Assembly (NCBI GenBank): GCA_033964015.1
Contig: CM066920.1
Location: 1,240,001 to 1,304,000, forward strand
From: Scolanthus callimorphus
Taxonomy: Eukaryota > Cnidaria > Anthozoa > Actiniaria > Edwardsiidae
DNA length: 64,000 nt
Direction of reading: 5' to 3'
The notes under the pieces are model-generated. The model did not search any database. It was not told the DNA's origin and saw only the letters and a program-made list of their open reading frames with translations. Below, in pieces: positions 11,301 through 22,384 of the stretch (positions within the stretch are counted from its first letter, which is position 1; every line of letters begins with the position of its first letter). A program made the position numbers and the translations under genes.

Positions 11301-12292
11301 GTATAGCCTTGATTCCCATTTTAGATTTACGATTGTTCATGTGATTTTACTAGTTGTTGTTGCTGCATTTTTGTAACGAGAGTATTAAACTGCATGTTTC
11401 GTATTTACATCACTTGAAAACCGTTTTGATTAATGACAAAATGATCTCTTTAAAACGGAGGTTGACTTAGTTCACGGATTTTGGCTGCAAAAAAAAGGCC
11501 ACCCCGATGCAAAAAGTCACCAACGCTCGCCACTCACCTTGATGCAAGTTTCCACCTTCCTCCACTCACGCCAAATGTGCTCCCACAGTTGAATCCCAAC
11601 CATCCCCACCACAACATGAACGTCCCCAAAAGAATATTTGTAGGACTGGAAATCTCCGTTTGCCTTGGTCTTCCCTTCTCGTCAAATTTTCTATAGCGAG
11701 GTTTAAGCATCAGCGTAGCGAGTAAGCCGTTCATTCCACCAACAACATGAACAATACTCGCTCCAGCAATGTCAACAAAGCCCAACTTATAAAGCCATCC
11801 TGTCCTCTTGTCCCAAACCCAGTGAGCTGGAAAACAATATGTCAGAACACTTGCAAAAGCAAATACAGTGTAAGCTTTGAGATTCGTTCTCTCGGCCATA
11901 GCACCTGACACGATTGTTGTTGCAGTCGTGGCGAAAGAGAGTTGAAAGAAAAACTTCGCATGAACCCATCCAACATCGGTCGAATCCACGGCGTCAGTTA
12001 GAAAATGCCCAATACCACAAAACACGTTTGAGTATTCGCTTTCGCCGAAGCTGAATCCAAAGCCAAAAAGCCAGTAAGCAAGACCCCCAAATATCACATC
12101 TACTGCGTTCTTGACCATGATACTAGTTTCATTTTTGCGCGAGACCATCCCAGATTCCAGGAGCCCAAACCCAGACTGCATGGTAAAGATGATAAAAGCA
12201 CTTGTAAGAATCCACGTTGCATCTCCAGGCTCGTGTTCTCTTGAGCTTTCTGTTGAGTTAACGGCACTTGCATTCGTTGGAAACAAATCCAT
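5373..12292 (-). CDS. Ammonium transporter, Amt/MEP/Rh family (Amt branch), four coding exons
   Basis: Exons: 11538-12292, 11109-11168, 9590-9666 and 5373-6444, all with GT-AG borders and consistent phases. The protein (about 650 residues) moves ammonium through the membrane. Amt hallmarks include WILTSAFIIFTMQSGFGLLE near residue 30, NETSIMVKNAVD, FVDIAGASIVHVVGGMNG with the first pore histidine, LWWGWLGFNCGST, and DDPVGCVPTH with the second pore histidine. The start chosen is the ATG at 12292, just before the first membrane segment. The last exon continues about 200 residues past the usual Amt C-terminal motif (EEIIGADQCEHG) as a basic, then Ser/Thr/Asp-rich tail. One base seems missing near 6235-6236, where the frame carrying ALFAEQDNLE must shift to reach GLFKGGEWKFLG. 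Intron 3 hosts an LTR element and intron 2 a foldback. Confidence 0.9.
6474..6932 (-). repeat. 3' LTR of an env-only LTR retroelement
   Basis: This 459-bp LTR begins TGTAACGGGTCGGG and ends CGCTTCGTAACA on the plus strand, so its ends are TG...CA in either orientation. It is nearly identical to 8800-9247 over the shared length. Immediately to its right a purine-rich tract in minus orientation (AAAGGCGGGGGGAA at about 6933-6947) abuts the LTR. This is the polypurine tract that primes plus-strand synthesis, and it fixes the element's orientation as minus. Confidence 0.92.
7099..7473 (-). CDS. Uncharacterised ORF of the LTR element
   Basis: This is a 124-codon intact open frame lying between the env-like membrane anchor and the polypurine tract. 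It is leucine-rich and helical-looking, with no signal peptide, membrane segment or motif I recognise. Its position downstream of env is where some retroelements carry small accessory frames. It may also be chance, but the lack of internal stops in AT-rich DNA favours a real or formerly real frame. Confidence 0.4.
   Translation of the reverse strand: MDLLLELVDDVINNEYTIELSCEVHDVAALIDLAGRLYVKQTFLRKLILDPILAYGDTHEENRGIWRFMYLYLQMLFQLRHHGYIAIAHRLCIPPVLFLDLMSSRTLPQLCQKMITRLLDGNED
7520..7920 (-). pseudogene. Env-like C-terminal part with membrane anchor (frameshifted from upstream part)
   Basis: The open frame to the left of about 7915 is offset from the preceding env-like frame. It starts with a charged, helical stretch and then a single strongly hydrophobic segment (about 7790-7850), followed by a short basic tail. 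This is the layout of the transmembrane subunit end of a retroviral-type envelope protein. Because of the frame break it cannot be made in one piece with the upstream part as the sequence stands. Confidence 0.5.
7910..8751 (-). pseudogene. Env-like glycoprotein, surface-type region, interrupted
   Basis: Two open frames (8312 to about 8750 and 7910-8302) are in the same phase and separated by one in-frame stop at about 8312. Together they are cysteine-bearing and rich in potential N-glycosylation sites, as in invertebrate retroelement envelope proteins. A second break, a frameshift, lies near 7915 before the membrane anchor. The open frame begins within about 60 bp of the 5' LTR, leaving no room for gag-pol. 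The env assignment rests on layout, glycosylation sites and position, not on a recognised catalytic motif. Confidence 0.5.
8800..9247 (-). repeat. 5' LTR, missing its outermost bases
   Basis: This is the partner of the LTR at 6474-6932, beginning at the same TGTAACGGGTCGGG. It matches to TTACTAGAAT and then diverges, lacking the last 12 bases (CGCTTCGTAACA) that the other copy has. The outer end has therefore been lost or altered and a target-site duplication cannot be read. At 8738-8799 the LTR-end/leader motif CCACCAGTGTAACGGGTCGG is duplicated just inside the LTR. Confidence 0.9.
10296..10602. mobile_element. Foldback (MITE-like) element in ammonium-transporter intron 2
   Basis: Two arms of about 130 bp are inverted copies of each other. 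The left arm starts CTTACTGCGGTTTTCGTAAT and the right arm ends with the complement (ACCGCAGTAAG). Both carry the inner block GACTCGGGAG. The centre is about 50 bp. There is no coding capacity, so this is a non-autonomous inverted-repeat element. Confidence 0.85.
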
Positions 12293-13267
12293 TATAAAAA
12301 GCAATAAAAATCGGGATCGTAACTTTGTTTTCTTCCAGATTTTCAGTGGAAAGTCTCTTGTGCGCAAAAACTAAACCGAAAATTCCAAAGCAATAACGTT
12401 CAAAGAAAAAAAAACATACGCATACAGTTTCGAAGACTTCATTATCACACTAGTGAACTGCCTTGTTTGTTTAAAGTATGCTTTTTACGATATAAGTTAT
12501 GAAACTTATGCAAATAAATGTAAAATGACACTTTAAAGCGGAGAATGTATTTTTTGCCTCGCTAATCGCCACCTGCTAAGCGCCGAGTTTTCCAAATTTA
12601 CAAGGTGTCACTCTTTTCACAAAGATTCAAATTACTGTTCTGAGATAAACAGTGGTTGTAAGGTGAGGTGAAAATGAAAAGAAGGTACAATTACACATTG
12701 GTTTCGTGCAGTGTCGTCGGCTGTGTATTTCTCAAATTTCTGAGAAAATACTCATCGAAAACTTGTCAACATTAAAGTTGAAAACTTCGGTTTTTCTAAA
12801 CAGACATTTCATGCCATTCCCCCAAGTTGTTTCTAATAGCTTACCTAAGTACGTTATTTATTGACCAGGCAATGTTTCAAAATAAATTTCTAGCAAACTA
12901 ATTCCTCGCAATAACTACTAAAGTATTCTGGTATTACAATGACCCTGTAAAAAAAACCTGAATCAGCAAAACGCCGGCTACAAACGAGATGTAATTTCGT
13001 ACGTAATTTAGTATATGATTTTGGGCAAATTAAATGTCAGTAGTACAAGTAGGAATTGCTAGGATCTACCAGCAGACTGCGAAACAATGAATTTTCATTT
13101 TTATTCTCATTTTTATAATCCATTATCTTGTCTAAAAGATGTACTCTAAAACCCTTAGAAAGATACTCCCTGGTGGCACTACAAATATGCAAAAGATTCA
13201 GAAATTTCAGTAAAATCTTGTATTGAATACCTGGCTTTCAGACGCTCTCTTTCATAAGAAACTCTTC
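12293..13267. other. Intergenic region between MDM1 3' end and ammonium-transporter start
   Basis: About 975 AT-rich bases lie between two minus-strand genes in tandem. They should hold the transporter promoter/5' UTR and the MDM1 3' UTR. I see no further open frame, tRNA or long repeat in them. Confidence 0.5.
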
Positions 13268-16200
13268 CTAAAATTTTACTTTTCTGTTTTTCGCTCGCTG
13301 TAACGTCTCCTTGGCAAGATCTTTGTGAATTTGCATCGACTCTGACGAAAGCACGCTACTCGAGAAACTACTCGAAGCTTCGTCACCCGACGAGTACGAG
13401 TCACTCGTTGTACTCGAAGTACCCGGAACTCTACCGGTGTACAATTTCCTAGTTTTACTGTCAATAACTTGATGCGGTTTTTGATTAAAGTCCAAAGAAG
13501 AAGTGGAAGAAACTGTGCTGCTGTTTATGCCAGTGAATATATTTCTAGTTTTGTCATATGCTCGGCCTTGCGATGGCTCTGCGCTGCACGAACTTTCGGA
13601 AAAGTCACTAGTAATTTCTCTCACAGGAGATAACTCTTTCCGTTGGTTCATCTTGTTATCTCGTCCCATGAAGAGTTTCTTGGTTTTACTGTCTAACGGC
13701 GGAGCAGAAGGCGGCCCACCTCGTAACGTGTGATGCCTGGGCGGATCATTTTCAGGAGTAGACTCCCGATTCCTTCCTTCGTGGCGATGCAGTACCTTAG
13801 TTCTGCTGTCTAAAGGCTGTTGGGAAGGTTCTTTGGAAAGCGCGGGAACACGATGCGAAGCTTTCTCCGGTGTGATATCTCGAGTCGACACTCCAGCTTG
13901 TGGGCCAGAGTGATGCGTGGTTCTATCGTCCTGTCGTTTTTGAGTTAGCCCATGTTCTGTTGGCATTCTTTGCTTTAGTATCCTTGTCTTGTTGTCAACT
14001 CGTGGTTTATCTGGCTCTTCGCCCATAAGCTCATCCGTCAATGTAACATCAGTGTCCGAAGCAACTGAAGAACAACTTGAACGCGAACTACCTGAAACTC
14101 CGTAGGGAGGAACGACTTTAGGGTAAATCGGCCCAGGCTCGGCCCACGCTTCGCGCTTTCCGTGTCGTGGTACCGATGATGAATCGATATCCTCTCGATC
14201 GATGCTAGAGCCTTTCGTACTGACATGCGACAAGCTCTCGACAGGGTGCCGACGCAGAGCGCCGGGTGGTTATCGGGAACTTGGGGTTTCTTGCTGCCTT
14301 CACTTCCCCGTTGCTTAGCCGATTCTCCCCTTCTCGCATTGTTTCCTTTAGACGCCCTGCCATGCCCTGTTCCTGGTGACTTTGGATCTCGTGTCTGGTT
14401 ATCGCTAGCCTGGTTTGTACCGTCATCACGTGGCGTATCTCCTCTCCTCTGGTTGGCTCTTTCCAGAGTGATTGACTGTTGTTCTTCTAGTGACGTCAGG
14501 ATACCCATAAACTGCGTCCCGCTGCGTGCACGTGCACGATAGCTGCTTACTATGTTACGTAGCTCGGTTACCTAGACACGAAAACACATTTCATTTTACG
14601 TTCACTTCCAAACTACAGTATGTATCGAGATAGGGCGCGTTTCCTCAGGATTTCCAAACAATGAGTAGTCTGGATTGAAGAAACGAGCTAAAGCCGGAGT
14701 TCCGACAGGAAAAATTCAGCAAAAGGTTATTATTTCTATATATCTTTTTTCTTTCAGAGGAGATTGTGTAGATTAGATGCACACTTAAAAATATAAATTA
14801 AGATTTCAGGGTTAATTTAGGTACCTAAATTATACAGTCAGATTCACAAGAATTGAACAAAATAATCGTCTAGGTTTGTTAAATAACTTTTCAGCTACAA
14901 GATGAGTACACATTTGGAGTGCTTTCGTGTGCTATAGAGCGGATGGAATTGGATTGTGAAATGACATTTTTAATTTCGTATCAGGCTGAACAGTTTTCAA
15001 ACTTGGAAATTTGATAGAAAAAGCTGTTAAATCTTACACAAGAATGCCTATAGAGTTAAATTTTCACTTCTCTTCTCTTTCTAGGACATAACTGCAACAG
15101 TATACATAGGATTCTGAGTTGTTTATGTAGATAACTGGTCATATTTTATAATATTTGTTGAAACAACCCGGGGACTCGGTGACAGTGCCCCTTTAATTGA
15201 CAAAATATTTCTCGACAATAATAAATAAAAAAAATCCCACACAGGAAAGAAAAAACAAAGAAAAATAAATAAACAAACAACTTTTTTAAAACCACTTACC
15301 TGTTGATACCATGAGGGTGACTGTGGGTGTGTGCCATCATCACCCTGGAGAAAGTGACATAATTATCACATTTACAGTTGATTTCACAAAACATTGGCGA
15401 GAGATTTTCCGAAGTTCGTTCGGAACTTACAAATTTCATATCGAACTTCTCAACTGCGTTGTGAACTTCCCAACGAACTTCACAATTACTTCAAAACTTT
15501 GTAACTTTAGACTAAATTTTGTGGGTATTTAATTTTTTTCACTGCTCATTGCCAGAGATCAAAACAATTCTTGTGAAAATTCATCTTGATTTAGAGAGCC
15601 TTTGATCTGGAGCTCCAAAGTTTGTCTTGAAATTGGGAACTCAAGTTAGTTGGGAAGTTCACAATGAAGTTGGGAAGTTCGATGTGAACTTCGTAAGTTC
15701 CGAATGAACTTCGGAAAATCTCCGGCCAATGTTTTGTGAAATCAACTGTAAAAGCAAACCAAAAATATATTCAAATACAACCAGGTGATCACAGGGACAA
15801 AGTTTTCCACTTACTTTCTGTGGGGGGTAGAGGTGGGGAGGATCTGCTCCTACCCAGGCTCCTTTGGTGTACTCATATGAGGCAGGAGGTTGAAAATTGG
15901 CCAGATATTCACTCTGGAAGCTGAAAAAAAGGCATCATCCAATTTTCTTTTTCCTTGGGAATTTAACAAGTGTAATATTCCAGATTCAGGAAATTTCCCT
16001 ACATGCCCCTAACCCCCTGGAACTTCCAGTGGAAAATACAGTGAAAATAAGAGTTATATTCACCACACAAACACATACACAAACCAAATCTCCTTGCATC
16101 TGTGTGCACGAAGGGTGAATAAACCTCTTTATTTCCCATTACAATCACTACATTTTCCACTGGAAATTCCAGGGGGCATGTAGAGAAATTCCCTGCATGG

Positions 16201-18291
16201 TGGGGTATAGATAATTCCTGGAATTACATAAATAAGAAATGTGTACTTACATCATAGGTGGGTGAGGAACTTCAGGTGATGGTGATGATGGCTTCTGTTC
16301 CCAAGACAAGTCTGCACTTATTTGATCTTTTACTCTCCTTCTTATTTTCTCATCCTTGTTGGGACTGACCATTGGATACTTGACAAATTGTAACTGATAC
16401 TCACTCTTTGTGGGCATGTTGATTTTCCCTAGCTTTGCAGGTGGCAAGTTTTCGTCTGATTTGAAGACAATTTTCTCAGCAGAGAGTATTGGTGCTTCAA
16501 TGCCAACAGGTTTTTTCCACTGAAACTGTTTCTGATATTCAGAGGTGAAGTGGCGTTTTTTTGTTCCCATCGATGGTGGTATCCCTGCTTTGTACTGCAA
16601 TGCTCTGTTTTCCTACAACAAAATATATATTCTTAATACCATTAATATTTTGTTTAATATGGCTATGAAAACCCATGCAACATCATACCTGCCTCACAGT
16701 GGACATGAATTATGTAAATGGTTGTGAGAGCACCCCCGGGGGAGACTTCCATACTTTTTGGTCGGGATGATCGTCGTATCTTTTAGGGGTTAAAATCACG
16801 GTTTGGTCTCTTTTAGGGGTGATCTTGATCTTCAATAACTTTTAGGGAGTTTGGTATCTTTTAGGGCCGAAACTGTGTCCAAATTGTTTTTTCCCATGAT
16901 GGTGCTTCTAAAAACCGTGTGAGAAAGAGAGATTATTCGATGAGAAGACGATAAATTAGAAACAAACAGGGAAATGTCTTGATGGGTATCTTTCACCTGT
17001 TACCTGTGTCCTTCGTGTCTACTTGGCACATAAGACCTCATCTTTTAGGGTATAAATTTTTGGAGCCACACCATGGCCCACCATGTTTGGTATCTTTTAG
17101 GGGTTAAACTGAAGGAGTCCCCCCCCCCTGGGAGAGCACCATGTAATTTGTAAAATAATTATATTATTTTTCTGTTGGAGTAACAAACTAATTTAAACAA
17201 AAGACAGATTAATTTACCTAGATCAAAAGTGGGCCAACAAGGCTTAATTGCTAATGTTACAGATAGTGGCTTATTACTGTTATTGAATAGACTGCTATGG
17301 TCTGTTATGGGTAGGATACTTCTATGATCTGCCATCAACAGATTTCCCCACACATATAGAAATAGACTGTACCTTTGCCAGTCTTTTGACATGTCCTTGC
17401 CTTCCTTCCTGTTTTGACTTCTTGGCAGGAGAGTTGTCATGGGCTTGAGAATCGCCATCATCTCTCTTACTACTCTCTGCTTGATCTCTTTGTAATGGAA
17501 AGAACTGGGGAACCTGATTCAACTGTACTTTGTACGGCTTGAAGTTTGCCTTATATTCAGTTTCATACTAGAAGAAGAAACAATTTGCAAGTGTTTCCAT
17601 GTTATGATTTTCCAGTTGTGTTCTATTCAATGTACATCGAACATGCATCCTGCATCCCTTGGATTTTGGTGGTGATCCTTACCCAACTACACTTCAAAGC
17701 TCAGCCTAATCATATCCTTGCACAGTCTCACAAAATGCAGTCTGGTTTCCCTTGCGACAGAAGCTTATCCACTACAGAAACTCACACACTATTTGATCAA
17801 CTATGCAAGACAAAACAAACCCAACAAAACAACTATCAAACAGAGCCAAAAGCCCACACAATGTCTAGAATGCACAGGGTCATGCATAACCTAAAGAGCT
17901 GTAAAGTTATATCAGGAGTTTCTGGTTATATCAAGATACTTGGGTCTCACGATTTTTGGCACCCTAACATCCCTACTGGCACCCCCCTGGAAATAATCCT
18001 TGCGTAGCTAGTTTCACAAGCCTTGTGCGATTGATTGTAGTTTTTATAATGATATTGTTTAACCATAAAGACGACAACACAATATATGTCTACAGACAGT
18101 GCATATAACTCTTGAAGCAGACCAACCAAATGAGTTGTTACAACGACACAAGGAAACCACATGCGACGTTTTCATTTTGCACTCACGCAAAGTCGAATAA
18201 AAACACCCTGTCTTGCCTGTCTAGGTAAGTATTGATGAAAAAATAACTTCTAGTTGAGTTATTTATACCCTACCTGGTTTCTTCTTGGCAT
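13268..18291 (-). CDS. MDM1: MDM1 nuclear/centriolar microtubule-binding protein, six coding exons
   Basis: Exons: 18274-18291 (start MPRRNQ), 17373-17567, 16251-16612, 15815-15920, 15300-15344 and 13268-14571, with GT-AG borders in matching phase. The first five carry the family's SEYxxxF repeats: YETEYKANFKPYK, HFTSEYQKQFQWKKP, KSEYQLQFVKYP and FQSEYLANFQPP, the last followed by YEYTKGAWVGAD as in vertebrate MDM1. The last exon opens VTELRNIVSSYRARARSGTQ, matching the vertebrate 'VKELREKAEFYRKRV' block, and ends AKETLQRAKNRKVKF like the family C-terminus. Length is about 675 residues (human 714). In vertebrates MDM1 binds microtubules and restrains centriole duplication. The last exon needs one extra base near 14264-14266 (a GGG run) to join its two frames. 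The long middle carries a repeated DSKTRKL-type motif. Confidence 0.88.
15371..15752. mobile_element. 382-bp inverted-repeat element in MDM1 intron
   Basis: The ends are inverted copies: TTTACAGTTGATTTCACAAA on the left and its complement ending CAACTGTAAA on the right. Long inner arms rich in GAACTTC/GAAGTTC continue the inversion. There is no open frame. This is a MITE-like element in the intron between the fourth and fifth MDM1 exons. Confidence 0.85.
16731..17140. mobile_element. Foldback element with CCCCC-rich ends in MDM1 intron 2
   Basis: The left end reads GAGCACCCCCGGGGGAGACT and the right end GGAGTCCCCCCCCCCTGGGA, approximate inverted copies. Inside, the phrase ATCTTTTAGGGGTTAAA and variants recur about six times. 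Elements with this look are dispersed in several marine invertebrate genomes; the family name is not known to me. Confidence 0.6.
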
Positions 18292-20534
18292 TTTTGCGGA
18301 CGGTATTTTTCTAGCACATCAAAAAGAACGGACGATCAACATAGAGCATGTTCGATCGCGGTCGAACTTTCCTTTGAAATTCAACAAACAAAACAAGTAA
18401 CGGTCACGACCGGGAAGGCTGGGTCCTATGGTGACAGGGATAGCTTGGTAACGAGTCAAGGCGAAAGGCGGACGGACGGGAGTCGAACTGTTATTCGGGA
18501 TTCTGTCGAAATTACTGGCCATTTTGCAGAAATCGAGAGGGGAAATTACATAAATCGAAGGAGACATAACAAGCAGACTTATGGTTGTTCCAATGATCAA
18601 GATCTGGCGTCGTTGGTCTTTGTTTACTAAAGTTATCAAGCAGCATGTGTGAAGCTTCCTCGCGCCACAAGCGAAGTGAGGAGCACTTTATCGATCACGC
18701 CTTTCCCATACTCCATACTCCACTCATTTCTCAGTAGAAAAACTCTAATCCGTAAGGTAAGGGAGACTGTTTTATTCTCTATTGAATAATCTGAGTTTCG
18801 GTGTAGACGAAATCGCAATCGCGAACGGGTTTCTATGTTTTTAACTCAACATGCTCAAACTTGCCTCACGTAGAATTCCTATCGCTTTAGCGTTCGATTG
18901 TTGTAGGATTCAAGTTTGTCTTTGTTAGGATTTAAAACCACAAAACAGCGGTCAATCGAGCTGTAAGTGTATCGACTTTATAATCATAAGAGATTCTTAT
19001 GCCCTTGTCGTCGGCAAAAGTTCGCTTTGACATTTACCGGCGATCGGCGATTCTATTTTCAATTTCGAGCCTCGTGTTGTTTTTGTGTTCTCGAAAGAAA
19101 CAAAGTAAGTGTAAGTGCAGTGAGTCTTTTTGCGGCAGTCTGTCTCATTGGTGTCCTCGCTTATAGACGTCTTACAGCAAAGGCTTTTAGCTTATTGCTT
19201 TCGGAGCTAAAACGAAACGGAAAAGAGTTGTCGATCGCTTTGTATTGGCCAGACTTAATGGTAGAGATTTTACCCCTAAGTGATAGCTTTTCAAATAGCC
19301 GATTGTTGAAGCATCACTCAAACCATAGTTTGCTCATATCGATAATAATACAGACAAATAAATGAAAAGACATCTAAAGGATGCTGCACGCTAGGTTCAT
19401 CCAGTCAAAAACAGGTGAAAACAGCAAGAATTTCACATAAGGCGATGAGTTATACCTTGAGAATGCATAAATATATACACACCTAGTATATATTACCACA
19501 GGATGCTTGAAGTAGGTAAATCTGACATTTTTATCACAATCGAAAGCAATTTGAGCAAATTGCCAAAATAAACACCTGCTTGATGCCCATTTAAATGAAC
19601 ATAAAATTTTAATGAACATTGCTATTGAATTTGAAATTTCATTAACTTTATTCCAAGCTATTGATGGATTATATATTTACTATTAGCATGGCATGAAAGG
19701 TATTTTCTTTTCTTTTCATTTTATATTAGTAAGTGAATCAACTGATAAGATTGTGGATTGTCATCAGCATTGCAAAGTGCACTCTAAGTTCAGAAAGCAA
19801 AAGATAAGTAACATGTAAGTCAACTCTAAAGATATTGCACTAACCATGGGTCACCACAACAACAAAAACCATTACCTACTTATCCACTTGCCTTTTCAGA
19901 TATGTTATCCCTTTCACTGCAATTATAAATTATAAGTAATCAATTTTTTTTATTTTTACAATCTAGTTTTATTATTTGGTTTTGAAAACCAATAATATTA
20001 TTGTAACTTTAAAAGTATATACCAATATTGAAATATATTGTGAAACAAAATGATTGTTAGTACTTTGGCCCATTCAGTTGTTTCACTAGGCCATTTACCA
20101 GAAACATATAACTTAGTTGAAACATGTAACGACAAACCAAGCTGTGGATTATTTGTGGCCAGTTTATGACCATATTTGGTCAATAATGAACTCTCGACTG
20201 CTAACCCAAGCAGGTTTTCTCTTCATAATACTTCATTTTTCGCTCAAATAAAGTAGAGCAACAGAGGTAAGTGATAATATGCTAACATTTAACATCTTGA
20301 AGTCTTGCAATCAACGTTATTTTCAAAATCTGTTCAATTGTTTATTCTGCAAATATTCTGCAGCTTGGCACTAAAGCAATGTATGTTTGTTACACGTTTC
20401 AACTCACCTATATGTTTCTGCATTTACCTAATGTGCCAATATACAATTCCTATGAAGTCCTATAAAATATTTTATGCAGTCTTTCAGCATTTTCTATATT
20501 TTGTCTCTTTCAGATTATTTAACAAGACTTGAGT
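18292..20534. promoter_or_regulatory. Divergent intergenic region between MDM1 and plexin
   Basis: The start codons of MDM1 (minus) and plexin (plus) are about 2.2 kb apart and point away from each other, so both promoters must lie here unless plexin has a distant 5' exon. The half next to plexin contains an inverted-repeat element (20097-20421). Open frames such as 18967-19365 and 18319-18639 show no family resemblance. No specific factor site can be claimed. Confidence 0.4.
20097..20421. mobile_element. MITE-like element, copy 1, just upstream of plexin
   Basis: This is a roughly 325-bp element closely similar to 40729-41053. It has terminal inverted repeats of about 27 bp beginning ACCAGAAACATATAACTTAG. 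It ends about 110 bp before the plexin start codon, so it may lie in the plexin 5' UTR or proximal promoter. Confidence 0.8.
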
Positions 20535-22384
20535 ATGTCTAACAGGTTCTGGATAATGTTTGTGATATTTGCCCTGAACATGCTGTATCCTGCATGCACT
20601 GTCATAGCAGAATTGACCACTCATAATAAACTAACAAATATTGTTGTTGATGAAAAGACTGGGAATGTTTACCTTGGTGGTGTGAACTTTCTCATGAAAA
20701 CTGGCTTGGATTTGGATATTTCTGTAAATGTCAGTACTGGTCCAGAGGATGATAATATGGATTGCCCACCAGCGCCTTATCCTTGCACACAGAAGAGACA
20801 CCCCACAGATAACTGGAATAAGATTTTAGAAGTAGAATATAATTCAAGATATATTGTCACTTGTGGAAGCCTGTATCATGGAGTTTGCCAACTAAGAAAC
20901 TTAGACACCCTCGCAGTTGTTAAAAGTTCTAATGTTGTCACTGCCTCACACCTACTAAAACCAGCAGTAGCTGTGATTGCTCAAGGACCTTGCCAAAGAG
21001 GTTTTGATGATCAAAATGTTTGCAAAGATGTATTATATGTGGCAACCTCTTGGAGTCAAAACCCTGGAACAACATACAGCACTGCAGCTGCGGTCTCAAG
21101 TCGGGTTTTAAATCCAGCCAGCAGTAAATTGTTTAACTTTGCTGCACAAGTCAGAGGAACTAAATTGCAGTTTAAAGATTATAAATTTGATGTGCGGTAC
21201 ATTTATGGGTTCTCTAGTGGAAACATCACCTATTTTATAGTAGTTCAAGAGACTTTAGCTTCTTATACAGATAAGGGAAATTCAAAGAAATATGAGACAA
21301 AAATGCTAGAGTATGCCATGATGATAAATCATTTGCTACATATACAGAAATTCCCTTGTCTTGTAAAACAGCTGGTGGATCTGTCTACTCGGTAGCAACA
21401 TCTTCATTTGTTGCTAAACCAGGATCGAAACTGGCAACACAACTTGGGATCAAAATGACATCAGATGTCCTATTTGTTACCTTCACAAATAAAACATCCG
21501 AAAATGTTGCAAGTGGAAAGCACTCAACGATGTGTTACTTTTCCATAAAGGGTATTGATAAAGAATTTGAAGAAACTATAAAGAATTGTTCAAAAGGAAA
21601 TATTCAACTTGGTATGCCTTGGGCTATGAAGGGAGATGGGCAGTGCAAACCAGAGGTGAGTAATTATTCTGGCTGGTTCACATTTTGGATTGGGATTTTT
21701 GTGACTTATATAGTCATAAATCCAGTTGGAGTGCCAGTGATACAAATTATTCTGATATATGTTAAGTTCCAACCAAGTGTACCAGTAGAAACGGCCTCTA
21801 AAGCTGGTCCACTTATTCCAAACAGAATGACCTCCAAATCTCATGTTTGAGAATGCTAAACTGTATGTTATTTATTTATTGTCAGGTTTATTTATCATTG
21901 TGCAATCAAAACACTGGTAACTACCCTATCAGTGGAAGTGTGGGTGTCACAGCAAATGCCAAGCTTGAGTGGAATAATAAGGCTGTTCTGACATCAATCA
22001 CAGTGTTAGCATATGAAGAGCATACAGCTGTCCTGCTTGGCACCCAAGATGGTCATCTGTTAAAGGTACATAACTTTGTGGCTACCTGGTGCTACAACTG
22101 TTGAATATGGAAATGTCATGGCATTTGACTTTTCCATGCATTTCTGAGTTGGAAGTAATACATTGTAATGTTTTCAAGAACAGCTCTTGGTGAATATTTT
22201 ATTTTAAATTTGTATCTTATTGTAATTCTTGATTGATTATGTTTAATTTTTACAGTTGTCAATTGGAGATGGCACCAAAGCTGTCAAGCCATACTATGAC
22301 AAGACTGTTGTTTCTGGACAAGCCATCAACAAGGTGGTGCTGAGTAAAGACAGGCAGTTTGTATATGCTGCTACTCACTATAAG
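20535..22384 (+). other. Plexin: signal peptide and Sema domain exons
   Basis: Exons 20535-21655, 21886-22065 and 22256-22384. The Sema beta-propeller starts at [14 protein letters not shown]. It includes [17 protein letters not shown], the plexin-type [12 protein letters not shown] segment, the [17 protein letters not shown] block and [10 protein letters not shown] before the last blade ([17 protein letters not shown]). The first exon needs one base added near 21308 to pass from TKML into the CHDDKSF frame. The third exon's last 23 bases are repeated right after its donor site. Confidence 0.9.

Noticed and set aside
18319..18639. 106-codon minus-strand open frame upstream of the MDM1 start
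   Set aside because: The family's N-terminal SEY-type repeat begins right after MPRRNQ, so the frame is probably 5' UTR or promoter; nothing in it is recognisable.
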